Source: an uncultured Christensenellaceae bacterium (GTDB lineage: Bacteria > Bacillota > Clostridia > Christensenellales > UBA3700). From it: 42,441 bases of DNA. A program made the position numbers and the translations under genes. The notes beneath the pieces were generated by a model that was given only the letters and a program-made list of their open reading frames with translations, ran no database searches and was not told where the DNA came from. Each line of letters starts with the position of its first letter. Position 1 is the first letter of the stretch. The DNA is taken from the NCBI GenBank assembly GCA_910588545.1, contig CAJUOU010000008.1, forward strand, positions 1 to 42,441, read 5' to 3'. Positions 26,003 to 35,142 of this stretch are shown in pieces.

Positions 26003-26857
26003 TCAAATTGTATGAAGATTTTTAAGTGAAAGGTCTAGTAATGGTGCGCCATAAGTCAACGCACCGCTTGAAACATAATCCACACCAATCTCGGCAATTT
26101 CCTTCAATCTTTCTTTTGTAACATTTCCCGAACACTCTGTCTCTGCCCTACCGGCGATTATTTCAACCGCTTTTTTCATAGTGGCATTATCCATATTGTC
26201 AAGCATAATTATATCAGCTCCTGCCTCTACAGCCTCACGCACCATATCCAAACTTTCCGTTTCCACTTCGATTTTTCTGACAAATGGAGCATATTCTTTT
26301 GCCATGGCAATAGCCTTTGCAACACTACCTGCCGCCCCGATATGATTATCCTTTATAAGTACTCCGTCCGACAAATTGTATCTGTGATTGTAAGCACCGC
26401 CAACCTTAACCGCGTATTTTTCAAAAAATCTCATGTTAGGCGTAGTCTTTCTTGTATCAAGAAGTTTGGTTTTGTAACCTGCAAGTTGTTTTACGCAAGC
26501 ATTTGTAAAAGTCGCAATACCGCTCATTCTTTGCAAATAGTTAAGTGCTATCCTTTCGGAAGAAAGCAATACAGTGATATTACCCGTTATTGTACCAAGC
26601 AATTCGCCTTTTGCAATACTTTCCCCATCCTGTTTTTTCAAATCAAACTTAACACTTTCGTCAACGATAGTAAAACATCTTTTAAAAACATCTATACCGC
26701 ACAAAATACCATCTTGTTTAGCAATAAGTTGTACTTCACCCATACTATCAAAAGGCATAACCGCATTTGTTGTCACATCCTCTTGTGTTATATCTTCCTG
26801 CAAAGCCATTAAAATGTATTTATCGACATTAGTCTTTAGAGTTACACCATTTATCAT
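26003..26857 (-). CDS. nadC: Quinolinate phosphoribosyltransferase
   Basis: 284 residues. It converts quinolinate and PRPP to nicotinate mononucleotide in de novo NAD synthesis. Seen: EDITQEDVTTNAV at the start, LNYLQRMSGIAT, LLDTRKTTPNMRFFEKYAVKVGG (written as TRKTTP and KYAVKVGG motifs), HRYNLSDGVLIKDNH, and MLDNM. The start overlaps the end of nadB by 29 bp, so it is translated from the same message. Confidence 0.94.
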   Translation of the reverse strand: MINGVTLKTNVDKYILMALQEDITQEDVTTNAVMPFDSMGEVQLIAKQDGILCGIDVFKRCFTIVDESVKFDLKKQDGESIAKGELLGTITGNITVLLSSERIALNYLQRMSGIATFTNACVKQLAGYKTKLLDTRKTTPNMRFFEKYAVKVGGAYNHRYNLSDGVLIKDNHIGAAGSVAKAIAMAKEYAPFVRKIEVETESLDMVREAVEAGADIIMLDNMDNATMKKAVEIIAGRAETECSGNVTKERLKEIAEIGVDYVSSGALTYGAPLLDLSLKNLHTI

Positions 26858-28142
26858 AAAATACCTCGTCTTTTTTTCTTATTTCTTCAAGCACCAAACG
26901 CTTATTTTCTAGTTGCCATTTTTCGCTGTCCGCATATTTTTGTAAGTCTATATCAATATTGCTTTTTTCATATTCCGACTTATCAAAATTAATTACCCTT
27001 GCGCAGTTTTTGGAAAAAGTCAAACTTTCAAGTAAAGAGTTGCTTGCAAGTCTGTTTGCGCCATGCACTCCGTTATTGGCCGTTTCCCCAACTGCATACA
27101 AATGTTTAAGTGATGTAACACCGCAAATATCCGCACGGATACCACCCATCAAATAGTGCTGAGCAGGCACAACAGGGATAGGCTCTTTTGTTACATCATA
27201 ACCTTCTTCCAAACATTTGTTGTAGATATTAGGAAAATGATGCAAAATTTCATCATTGGAAATATCTTTAAAATCAAGCCATACATGTTCGGTATTATCC
27301 TTTTTCATTTGCTCGATTATAGCACCCGCAACGACATCGCGAGGCAACAACTCATTTACAAACCTATGTTTTGCCTTGTTTAAAAGTTTTGCTCCCTCTC
27401 CTCTAACAGATTCGGAAATTAAAAATCTTCTACCCTTTGATTTAGAAAATAAAACTGTCGGATGAATTTGAATATAATTGATATTTTTAAGTTCAACACC
27501 ATTTCTTATAGCTATTGCAAACGAATCTCCTGTAATATGGCTGAAATTTGTGGAGTTAACAAAAAGTCCGCCCAATCCGCCTGTTGCAAAAACCACATCT
27601 CTACAATAAACAGGCACAGGCATACAATCTTGTTCTTTTACAACAACTCCCTTACAACAGTTGTTATCTTTTATTATATCCATAACCAAAGCAAACTCTT
27701 TAATCGTAATATTACTGCATTTTTCAACTTGTTCGTAAAGCTTGCTTGTAATTTCCTTGCCGGTCACATCTTTGTGATGCAATATGCGGAATGTCGAGTG
27801 CCCGCCCTCACGAGTATAATTTAAACTACCGTCGCAGTTTTTGTCAAAATCAACACCTTTAGCTATCAAATCATTTATTATTTCCTTTGATTGTACAATC
27901 ATATCGTGCACTGCTATCAAGTCATTTTCATACCGTCCTGCTTTGATAGTATCCTCAAAATACGGTTTGTAATCTTGCTTATCCAACAAAGTACAAATAC
28001 CGCCTTGTGCAAGATAGGAATCGCAGTTAAGCACTTCATCTTTTGTCAATAACAACACTTTTTTATCTTTGCTCAAATTTAAGCAAGTATACAATCCCGC
28101 AACACCCGTACCTACTACTATGACATCGTAAAAATTATCCAT
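26829..28142 (-). CDS. nadB: L-aspartate oxidase
   Basis: 437 residues from the ATG at 28142, which has GAGGG upstream; an ATG at 28175 lacks a site. It oxidises L-aspartate to iminoaspartate with FAD. Seen: dinucleotide-binding DVIVVGTGVAGLYT, QGGIC, EGGHSTFRILHHKD, RGEGAKLLN, QHYLMGGI and GANRLASNSLLE. It is about 100 residues shorter than E. coli NadB, mostly at the C-terminal helical region, as is known for some Firmicutes. Second gene of nadABC; about 117 bp without a gene lies between nadA and nadB (wider than typical here). Confidence 0.92.
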   Translation of the reverse strand: MDNFYDVIVVGTGVAGLYTCLNLSKDKKVLLLTKDEVLNCDSYLAQGGICTLLDKQDYKPYFEDTIKAGRYENDLIAVHDMIVQSKEIINDLIAKGVDFDKNCDGSLNYTREGGHSTFRILHHKDVTGKEITSKLYEQVEKCSNITIKEFALVMDIIKDNNCCKGVVVKEQDCMPVPVYCRDVVFATGGLGGLFVNSTNFSHITGDSFAIAIRNGVELKNINYIQIHPTVLFSKSKGRRFLISESVRGEGAKLLNKAKHRFVNELLPRDVVAGAIIEQMKKDNTEHVWLDFKDISNDEILHHFPNIYNKCLEEGYDVTKEPIPVVPAQHYLMGGIRADICGVTSLKHLYAVGETANNGVHGANRLASNSLLESLTFSKNCARVINFDKSEYEKSNIDIDLQKYADSEKWQLENKRLVLEEIRKKDEVFYDKWCNSKD

Positions 28143-28292
28143 ATATCCCTCAAACAATAGTTCGTCGTTAGTCATTTACTCATTTAATCACGATTTTTGA
28201 ACGGTTTTTTATAAAAATCATCTACACAACAATTTTATGTGTGTATGTTTTTACTTGCAATTATCCGTCTACAATCCAATTTTTGCAACAAT

Positions 28293-29198
28293 TTATTTGG
28301 CAAGTTCCAACATTTTTTCCAAAGGTTTAAGAGCTTTTTCACTAAGTTCCTTATCGATAACAACCTCTGGAGTCAAACTTTCAAGCGATGCTACTACGCT
28401 TTCCAAAGTTATTTTTTTCATATCCGGACAAATACTCAAATCATTAAATATAAATAGCTTATCAGGGTTGTCCTGCACCAATTTATGACAGACACCATTT
28501 TCAGTACAAATCAAAAACTCTTTGTCACTGCTTGCCTTTGCATAGTCGATTATTCCCGATGTGCTACCTATATAGTCTGCATAATCAAGCACAAGTCTAG
28601 GGCATTCCGGGTGTGCAAGCACTTTTATATTAGGATATTGTTTTTTTATATCCGTAACATATTTTACTGCCATAAAGTTGTGCACAGGGCAAAAACCCTC
28701 GTTATAAATAAAATGTTTTTCGGGGATTTGCTCAGCCACGAAATGTGCTAAATTTTTATCGGGAATAAAAAATATATTTTTGTTAGGAAGAGCTTTTACA
28801 ACCTTAACGGCATTTGCGCTTGTCACGCAAACATCGCTTTCTGCCTTTAATTCCAAGGTAGAATTTATATAACAAACCACTGCTACATCGTCGTACATTT
28901 CCCTTACCTTTTTGATTTGTGCGGTCGTTACCATATGTGCCATAGGGCAATCTGCAGTGCTGTCAGGCAAAATTACTTTTTTGTTAGGATTAAGCACCTT
29001 TGCACTATCTGCCATAAAATTTACACCCGCAAATATTATCACGTTTTCGGAAAGAGTTGTCGCTATTTTGCTTAAATAATAGGAATCGCCAATATAATCT
29101 GCTATTTTCTGCACATTGCCGTCCACATAATAATGTGCAAGAATAACAGCATTTTTTTGTGCTTTCAGCTCCTTTACTCTTTCAAAAATTTTATCCAT
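28293..29198 (-). CDS. nadA: Quinolinate synthase
   Basis: 301 residues. It condenses iminoaspartate with dihydroxyacetone phosphate to quinolinate and carries an oxygen-sensitive 4Fe-4S cluster. Seen: ILAHYYVDGNVQKIADYIGDS, NFMADSAKVLNP, CPMAHM (a cluster cysteine), YINSTLELKAESDVCVTSANA, VLAHPECP and the C-terminal cysteine near NDLSICPDMK. GGAGAT precedes the ATG. It leads nadABC from the promoter at 29228-29256. Confidence 0.95.
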   Translation of the reverse strand: MDKIFERVKELKAQKNAVILAHYYVDGNVQKIADYIGDSYYLSKIATTLSENVIIFAGVNFMADSAKVLNPNKKVILPDSTADCPMAHMVTTAQIKKVREMYDDVAVVCYINSTLELKAESDVCVTSANAVKVVKALPNKNIFFIPDKNLAHFVAEQIPEKHFIYNEGFCPVHNFMAVKYVTDIKKQYPNIKVLAHPECPRLVLDYADYIGSTSGIIDYAKASSDKEFLICTENGVCHKLVQDNPDKLFIFNDLSICPDMKKITLESVVASLESLTPEVVIDKELSEKALKPLEKMLELAK

Positions 29199-29227
29199 CG
29201 GTTTATCTCCATAAATTTATTGTTACT

Positions 29228-29256
29228 ATTTTAACATAGCCTTTATTATAAGTCAA
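29228..29256 (-). promoter_or_regulatory. Promoter of nadABC
   Basis: On the minus strand: TTGACT (29251-29256), 17 bp, TAAAAT (29228-29233), about 30 bp before the nadA start. No clear NAD-repressor operator or riboswitch is visible. Confidence 0.7.
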
Positions 29257-29326
29257 CAAAACATATAACACTACTTTATTATTAACGTTTTAACTTAAAT
29301 TAGGCATTATTTTTATCACAAGTGTT

Positions 29327-29923
29327 TTAGTTTAAGTCATCCGGAGTTCCAAGACCGTTATTTTCCGCAACTTTCAAAACTTTTATAAGCCAAGCCATAT
29401 TTTTAGCAAGGTTCTGCATAATTTGTATCCCCTCTTCGTCCTTTAAAACTTCTTCAGGGTTTCTTCCTATCATCATATTCCAATACTTTGACGGAACTTG
29501 AATCATGTTGCTTATTCCGATATACTTATTCAACATGTCGTATGTATTGGTTGCACCGCTACGTCTTTGACATATTACAGCAAAAGCAGGTTTATATTTC
29601 ATGGACTGTCTGCCTACCATAAAAAGTCTATCCATAAAGGAGGTTATTTGCCCCGTTGCACTTGCATAATAAACAGGCGAGCCAAACACAAAACCATCGC
29701 ATTCTTTGCCTTTTTCCATAAATTCGTTTACCTTATCATCGATAAAACATTTACCTGTTTGTTTGCAACTACTACATGCAATACACCCGCTTAGCGGTTT
29801 GTTCCCTACCCACATTATCTCGTAATCTATCCCGTACTTTTTAAGTTCTTCGCCCACAACTGTAAGAGCCGTATAAGTTGAGCCGTTTTTATGAGGGCTA
29901 CCATTTAACATTAATACTTTCAT
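29327..29923 (-). CDS. NADPH-dependent FMN reductase / flavodoxin-fold oxidoreductase
   Basis: 198 residues from ATG 29923 (GGAGG upstream). The flavodoxin-like fold is shown by MKVLMLNGSPHKNGSTYTAL (FMN phosphate loop) and FGSPVYYASATGQ. The iron-sulfur-flavoprotein-like cysteine group is CIACSSCKQTGKC. It belongs to the NADPH-dependent FMN reductase/ISF group; substrate unknown. It follows a TetR-type regulator gene on the same strand, 86 bp away, suggesting control by it. Confidence 0.82.
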   Translation of the reverse strand: MKVLMLNGSPHKNGSTYTALTVVGEELKKYGIDYEIMWVGNKPLSGCIACSSCKQTGKCFIDDKVNEFMEKGKECDGFVFGSPVYYASATGQITSFMDRLFMVGRQSMKYKPAFAVICQRRSGATNTYDMLNKYIGISNMIQVPSKYWNMMIGRNPEEVLKDEEGIQIMQNLAKNMAWLIKVLKVAENNGLGTPDDLN

Positions 29924-29937
29924 AAAATCCTCCAAAA

Positions 29938-29959
29938 GAATACTTATTAAATTGTATTC
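29938..29959. promoter_or_regulatory. Dyad upstream of the flavin reductase, possible regulator site
   Basis: GAATAC, 10 bp, GTATTC, just upstream of the ribosome binding site. It could be the site of the neighbouring TetR-type regulator. The match is short. Confidence 0.3.
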
Positions 29960-30009
29960 CTTTATATATACAATTAAAACCGTTAATGTTTATTACTAAC
30001 TATAAAATA

Positions 30010-30594
30010 TCAATAGCCGTTAATATCGTTGTTTAAATAGCATGCAACATTGTTGTTGATAATTTCAAACAAAATATTCGATTGAGCTTCAGTAGATATT
30101 CCATCAAGTTTTTTTGCCCATTTTAAAACACTATTAATAATTCCGCCAATCATAAAATCTACAAGACATTCTTTCTTTTCCTGCTCTAGCTTGGTCTCGG
30201 TATCCAAAGCAAATATCAATTCCTCTTTTAATTTATCCTCTAGCGGGTCAAAAATGATTTTGGCATAGTTAGAACTTGCCATCAAAGCATAATATTTTTC
30301 GTCCGCATTTACTCTTTTTACAATATTATTGATAAAGTTTAGCATACGTACACGAAAACCTACACGTCTTTCTTTCATCACGCTTTCGTTAAACAAATCC
30401 AACAAATCATATTTTATTTCGTCCAAAATCTCCGAAATATCTCTGTAATGCAAATAAAAAGTCTTTCTGCTGACACCTGCGGCTATTGCCAATTCGCTTA
30501 TGGTAATACAGGAAATATCTTTTTCTTTTAACAAAATCAAAAGTGCTTGTTTAATACTTTTTTTAGTCTTTAAAGGTCTGCTGTCCGTTCTCAT
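30010..30594 (-). CDS. TetR/AcrR family transcriptional regulator
   Basis: 194 residues. The N-terminal helix-turn-helix reads ISCITISELAIAAGVSRKTFYLHYRDISE (parts: ITISELAIAAGVSRKTFYLHY), with the classic TetR ending FYxHY. The C-terminal domain is for ligand binding and dimerisation and gives no hint of ligand. RBS GGAG. It may be co-transcribed with the flavin reductase that follows. Confidence 0.88.
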   Translation of the reverse strand: MRTDSRPLKTKKSIKQALLILLKEKDISCITISELAIAAGVSRKTFYLHYRDISEILDEIKYDLLDLFNESVMKERRVGFRVRMLNFINNIVKRVNADEKYYALMASSNYAKIIFDPLEDKLKEELIFALDTETKLEQEKKECLVDFMIGGIINSVLKWAKKLDGISTEAQSNILFEIINNNVACYLNNDINGY

Positions 30595-30631
30595 AAGTTA
30601 CTCCATTTATTAGTTCGTTAGTATTTTATTA

Positions 30632-30660
30632 AGTATACCACATTTCGTGTAAAAACTCAA
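30632..30660 (-). promoter_or_regulatory. Promoter of the TetR gene
   Basis: On the minus strand: TTGAGT (30655-30660), 17 bp, TATACT (30632-30637). The rest of the 30661-30910 gap is AT-rich with no gene seen. Confidence 0.6.
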
Positions 30661-30910
30661 TATTTTTTAAGTAATTTTTTACATATTTTTCTAATAATTT
30701 TTTTATTTCCTAAATATACCTAAAATATGTTTATGACGTAGTTTTAAAAAACGTACAAATGCTTAACTATCGAATGAAAATATATCGTTTTATTTATTAA
30801 TGAAAGTTTGATTTTTCTATATTTTATAAATATCTATAAATATAATTATATACTACAACAATATAATTTACCATCGATTTTCGCCAGGGTTTTTGTTGCA
30901 AAATAACAAA

Positions 30911-30934
30911 ACAAGGTCAAATTTTTGACCTTGT
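30911..30934 (-). terminator. Terminator of the second dockerin gene
   Basis: An 11-bp stem ACAAGGTCAAA/TTTGACCTTGT followed on the minus strand by TTTGTTATTTTG. Its left flank GCAAAATAACAAAACAAGG is shared with the terminator at 39998-40027. The stems differ by a compensating pair (T-A against C-G). Confidence 0.75.
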
Positions 30935-30950
30935 CTCGTTAGCAGTTTTC

Positions 30951-33911
30951 TTAAAAGAAAATATCTATTCCAAACATTTTGTTTATTACATTTTTTACTA
31001 TTTCCGCATCCGCGCTTGTCACATTGCCTTTGTTTATTACCATACTTGCTAGTTTCTTTTCCACGCTCAAACTTTCGTATAACGCGTTGTCACTTGCTAT
31101 TTGTCTTAGGTATGTAACATCGCTTGCACTTATCCTGCCATCCCCGTTTACGTCGCCTAATACCGATATATATATTGTCTCCGTATTTCCGTTGTTTTGG
31201 TACTCTACACTCCAGCCTGTTCCTACTGCTAGTTCTTTGCCGTTATCAAACTTACTTATATCTACAGGGTTTCCGTCCTTAAATATATCCTTTCCCTTGC
31301 TATCCTTTATTGTTATTTTGCTTTGCTCAAATCCTAAGGTTTGTATAAAGCTTTTTACACTTGTGTTCGGCTTTACATTGCCTATTACCAATTTTCCGCC
31401 GTTTACTCCGCTATCGTTTATACCATGTACCAAACCTCCTTGCTTGTATGTCTTTCTTACTTGCTTTCCGTCCTCATTATCTATATAGATAAACTTATAC
31501 TCACTATCATCCTCATCTACAGGCGGAGTCAATGTTACAGAGTAGGATAATATTATATCCTCTACTCCTCCGTCATTCCACATATAGTTATGTTTATCTT
31601 TTAGTGATATTGTTGCGTTATAATTACCTACTGCTGTTGCTTTATTACCTGTTATATTCATTGTTACATTGTTATAGCCGTTTGGAATATACTCTTTTTC
31701 ACTTCCGTCATACTCAAATGTACCGCTACCCTTTGGCTTTTCCAACTTGGCTTTTACAATGTTAAAAGTTTTGGAAACACTGTTTATTAAACGATAATTG
31801 CCGCTATCTACTCCGCTCAATCCTGATACAGTGCTCATATATTTACCGACATCTTTACCTGAGCCGGAAACAACAGCACTGCAATCATCATTCCCCAAAA
31901 CACCTTTTAAATTAGCTTGAATCGATTGACTATATCCTGAATAAACTAAATCCTCATTTTGCCATTCTACCTCGACATAAGCAGGGATAATTTTTAAAGT
32001 AAAAGTAGGATTTTTTATATTAGTTCCATTAACATAAAAAACATATTCTCCTGCTTTTTTTATATTGCAACTACTCATTCCCCAATCTGCACCATTATAA
32101 AATTCCCCAAAAGAAGTTGTTATTGTAAACTCATTGCCACTGTAATTTAAAATTGCATAATTTGCTGTAGTCGAGCAATCTTCGGATTCTCCCCAACTCC
32201 AAGTTATTTCGGTCAATGTAGGAGTTCCTGCTTTCATTATGGCTTCCTTATCTGTAGTTGTTTCGACATAATAACCACTAACATCCGAATAAAAATACAT
32301 ATCCGCTGCTTTAGTCATTAGTGAATTATTATTTAGTTTTGAGTATGTAAATTCCACATCCCCGTAATCTGCTGACAGTGTTACACCTATATGTGCAATG
32401 CTATCAGAATTATGCAATCCACCTTTTACATATATTTTTTGGCCATTCTTCAAATATAAATTTGAGGTACCATGTACGGTAACATTGTTAAATATTTGCA
32501 CACCGCCATAAATATTAAATCCTTTTTGTATCGAATCATCTATATTGGAGGAAGCATTATATATTCCGCCTGCATATCCTGTTGAATTGTTAGCGTAAAT
32601 TTTTCCACCGTATAAGTTAATCGAATGCTCGGTATATATACCACCAGCTTCCGCACTTGCACCATTATTGTTTATTTCACAATCGTAAATATTTAATTCC
32701 ATGCTTGATGCACCGCTGTAAATTGCGCCGCCGCTGTTCAAAGCTATATTATTTTCCATTCTTATGTTATATATATTTGTTTGACTTACTTGATGAATAG
32801 CTAAACCGCCGCCACTAACTTCAGATTGGTTAAATTCGATTGTAGCATTATATATATTTGCATTTTTCGCTGCGCCAATGTTTATACCTCCTCCATTTTT
32901 TCCGACATTATACAAAAATCTACCGCCATACAAATTAAAATCACGATTTTTATTCATATAACATACTGCACCACCTTGATTTGTTGAAAGTATCGATGTC
33001 TCTAGTTGGACATTATTAAAATAAATTCCGCCATAAATGTTTAAAATGCAATTTGAATAAACGCCACCGACATAATAACCGTTATTATTCGCTACTATAC
33101 CATCATAAATATTTATCTGACTATTGCCATCCCCGTAAATTGCCCCGGCATTTGTTCCATAATTACCTGTAAACATACCGCCATAAACATTTAGTGTACC
33201 ATTACAATAAATAGCACCTCCGCCGTTACCCGTCTCTTTATAACCACCTGTAATTCTACCTGTTTCTAAATTTTCCAAATATTCGGTCAATAAACTTTTT
33301 GACGCTCTAATTGCATTGAAATCATTATTTATTTTTACGGAATCGTATTTGCTGTCAATTAAATTTAAAATTCCGTAAACAATAATTACACAACCTCTAT
33401 CTAAAACACCTGCTGAAAAATCAGCAGTCATTTTTCTATCAATAGTATGTCCGTTTAAATCTAAAGTTATATTGACGCCATCCTCTATTGCAATACGGCC
33501 TTCATTCCACATTTCTCCTAAGCCAAACACCATGTTATTATTTACAAGTTTTGCAATCCAATCCCTTTCTAAAACAACCATGACATTTTTACCCGTTTCT
33601 TGAGATTTTGTAATTGCATTTATCCAAATACTTTCCATTTTACCGCACATACAAGGCTCGCCATCCGGGCAATCACAGTCCAAGACAAACTCATTTTCCG
33701 CATCAGGGATTTCATAAATTGTACTATCAAAATTTGTTTTATAATCTTCGTTATTTTGGCTAGTATAAATGTTATTTTGTGTGTCTGCATTTACAATGCC
33801 GTTATTGCTACTTTCCGTAACTTGCATTGTTATTACGCAGCCCAAAGCTATTAGACAAGATATTACTGACACAAAAAATATCATTCCCGCTCTTTTTATT
33901 ATCTTTGCCAT
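30951..33911 (-). CDS. Surface protein with parallel beta-helix and C-terminal dockerin
   Basis: 986 residues from ATG 33911, with GGAGG upstream and the family signal peptide MAKIIKRAGMIFF. A cysteine cluster at 79, 81, 87 and 89 (CDCPDGEPCMC) follows and is not in the paralogues. Then many GGAI/GGG, NIYGG and NN repeats make a long right-handed beta-helix (roughly 220-510), then an MBG-like repeat (YDGSEKEYIPNG, GNYNATISL), a conserved pre-dockerin module (AVGTGWSVEY) and a dockerin at about 915-980 (DVNGDGRISASD). The second calcium loop is degenerate. The inverted-repeat promoter element lies immediately upstream. Probably an extracellular adhesin or complex component; partner unknown. 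Confidence 0.85.
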   Translation of the reverse strand: MAKIIKRAGMIFFVSVISCLIALGCVITMQVTESSNNGIVNADTQNNIYTSQNNEDYKTNFDSTIYEIPDAENEFVLDCDCPDGEPCMCGKMESIWINAITKSQETGKNVMVVLERDWIAKLVNNNMVFGLGEMWNEGRIAIEDGVNITLDLNGHTIDRKMTADFSAGVLDRGCVIIVYGILNLIDSKYDSVKINNDFNAIRASKSLLTEYLENLETGRITGGYKETGNGGGAIYCNGTLNVYGGMFTGNYGTNAGAIYGDGNSQINIYDGIVANNNGYYVGGVYSNCILNIYGGIYFNNVQLETSILSTNQGGAVCYMNKNRDFNLYGGRFLYNVGKNGGGINIGAAKNANIYNATIEFNQSEVSGGGLAIHQVSQTNIYNIRMENNIALNSGGAIYSGASSMELNIYDCEINNNGASAEAGGIYTEHSINLYGGKIYANNSTGYAGGIYNASSNIDDSIQKGFNIYGGVQIFNNVTVHGTSNLYLKNGQKIYVKGGLHNSDSIAHIGVTLSADYGDVEFTYSKLNNNSLMTKAADMYFYSDVSGYYVETTTDKEAIMKAGTPTLTEITWSWGESEDCSTTANYAILNYSGNEFTITTSFGEFYNGADWGMSSCNIKKAGEYVFYVNGTNIKNPTFTLKIIPAYVEVEWQNEDLVYSGYSQSIQANLKGVLGNDDCSAVVSGSGKDVGKYMSTVSGLSGVDSGNYRLINSVSKTFNIVKAKLEKPKGSGTFEYDGSEKEYIPNGYNNVTMNITGNKATAVGNYNATISLKDKHNYMWNDGGVEDIILSYSVTLTPPVDEDDSEYKFIYIDNEDGKQVRKTYKQGGLVHGINDSGVNGGKLVIGNVKPNTSVKSFIQTLGFEQSKITIKDSKGKDIFKDGNPVDISKFDNGKELAVGTGWSVEYQNNGNTETIYISVLGDVNGDGRISASDVTYLRQIASDNALYESLSVEKKLASMVINKGNVTSADAEIVKNVINKMFGIDIFF

Positions 33912-33932
33912 AATAAAACCTCCGTTTTTGTT

Positions 33933-34109
33933 TAACATAGAATAAGTATATCTATGTACAAAATCGAGGATTTTTTGAATTTGAATATATAATTTTTGTA
34001 TGCTTAAAGTAAAGAGTTTACAAAACCTTTATCATAACGTTGACATTATCTTACTTTTTAGTTTAAAATATACATATAATATGTACATAGATATACTTAT
34101 TCCATGTAC
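33933..34109. repeat. Inverted-repeat promoter element, copy 3
   Basis: Arms 33933-33960 and 34082-34109 with a 121-bp spacer nearly identical to that of copy 1. The left arm has one extra difference in its outermost bases (TAACATAG in place of TTACATAG). It lies directly upstream of the 30951-33911 surface gene and is followed on the right by the RNA region. Confidence 0.85.
34040..34069 (+). promoter_or_regulatory. Rightward promoter inside inverted-repeat element 3
   Basis: TTGACA (34040-34045), 18 bp, TAAAAT (34064-34069), with 42 bp from the -35 start to the right arm as in the other copies. Confidence 0.6.
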
Positions 34110-34252
34110 CCAAACTTTACATTAAAGGCAATTTTTTATCCCTAATAATACCGATTTTTGATAGGATTATTGCAGTGGACGGCACTTTTTGCCAACTTTA
34201 AACTTTACACAAAAAGTAACACCCCAAAACACAATGTTTCGAGGTGTATTTT
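34076..34252 (+). ncRNA. Candidate structured small RNA, copy 3
   Basis: Homologous to 164-342 and 3542-3720. In the central stem, two of three changes keep pairing (C-G to U-G, G-U to A-U) and one breaks it. The terminator stem (34219-34230 with 34236-34247) has two mismatches and a shorter T-run, so termination may be weaker here. No ORF seen. The remaining 34253-34411 shows no gene. Confidence 0.48.
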
Positions 34253-34411
34253 ATTTATTAAATCAATTATGTATTATAAAATTATTAGAAGTATTTTGGC
34301 TTAAATAATTACTGTTTAGTACAAGTAAATACTCACAAATCACTAATTGTCAATATATCTCTAAAAGTTCAATCTAAAAAGTATTATAAAAAATAATAAA
34401 CACATAAAAAA

Positions 34412-34431
34412 ATCCCACTATAAAGCGGGAT
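34412..34431 (-). terminator. Terminator of the rpsF-ssb-rpsR operon
   Basis: On the minus strand ATCCCGC/GTGGGAT (one G-U pair) with a 6-nt loop is followed by a T-run, 16 bp past the rpsR stop. Confidence 0.8.
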
Positions 34432-34446
34432 TTTAATTTCTATTGA

Positions 34447-34692
34447 TTAGTCAGCTCTGTACGGAATTAGTGCCATAACTCTTGCTCTTTTAACAGCAGT
34501 AGCTACCATTCTTTGATGTTTAGCACATACACCACTCATTCTTCTTGGAAGGATTTTGCCTTTTTCTGTGATAAATTTCTTAAGTTTAGCTACATCCTTG
34601 TAGTCTAACTCGTCAATTTTTTCAACGCAGAAAACACAAACCTTTTTCCTTGGCATTTTCTTTACAGGGCGTTTTACATTTTTATCTTCCAT
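34447..34692 (-). CDS. rpsR: 30S ribosomal protein bS18
   Basis: 81 residues, normal size. The sequence has the family core YKDVAKLKKFITEKGKILPRR (in parts: LKKFI, GKILPRR) and ends AVKRARVMALIPY. The CVFC pair near the start and the later GVCAKHQ suggest the zinc-binding (C+) form. Last gene of the rpsF-ssb-rpsR operon. Confidence 0.96.
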   Translation of the reverse strand: MEDKNVKRPVKKMPRKKVCVFCVEKIDELDYKDVAKLKKFITEKGKILPRRMSGVCAKHQRMVATAVKRARVMALIPYRAD

Positions 34693-34728
34693 GATTAATC
34701 TCCTTATAAAAATATTAATAAACCTTAA

Positions 34729-35121
34729 TTAAAATGGCATATCGTCATCTTCGACTTCGTCAAGCTCCGAAACTTTAACTTCAGGTTTATTGTTTGGAGA
34801 AGCCGGTGCACTTTCGTTCCTTGCAGATAAAAACTCAACTTCGTCAGCTTGCAAATCTATTGCAGTACGTTTAATACCGTCTTTATCGTCATATCTTCTT
34901 ATTTGAAGTGACCCACATACTCCTACTTGGCTTCCTTTTGCTAAAAATTTGTTACAATTTACAGCAGCCTCCCTCCATACAGTAACAGGGAAAAAATCTG
35001 TTTCCTCTCTGTTAAATCTGCGATTTACTGCTACAGTAAAAGAACAAACTTGCACACCGCTACCGGTACTTCTAAGTTCCGGGTCTGCAGTTAATCTGCC
35101 AATAATTTGAATTTTGTTCAT
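34729..35121 (-). CDS. ssb: Single-stranded DNA-binding protein
   Basis: 130 residues. OB fold: MNKIQIIGRLTADPELR, then VCSFTVAVNR and TVWREAAVNCNKFLAKGSQV (motif WREAA). The acidic tail ends DDDMPF, the standard partner-binding tip. The linker is short, giving a protein below the ~170 typical of SSB. GGAGT precedes the ATG. It lies in the conserved rpsF-ssb-rpsR order. Confidence 0.95.
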   Translation of the reverse strand: MNKIQIIGRLTADPELRSTGSGVQVCSFTVAVNRRFNREETDFFPVTVWREAAVNCNKFLAKGSQVGVCGSLQIRRYDDKDGIKRTAIDLQADEVEFLSARNESAPASPNNKPEVKVSELDEVEDDDMPF

Positions 35122-35142
35122 AATTTACTCCTTTAAATAGGC

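Noticed and set aside
30979..31488. Plus-strand open frame of 169 codons, and a similar one at 40026-40358
   Set aside because: They lie antisense to the near-identical dockerin coding DNA of two real genes; their similarity follows from that. No ribosome binding site is seen and the amino-acid make-up is unlike a protein.
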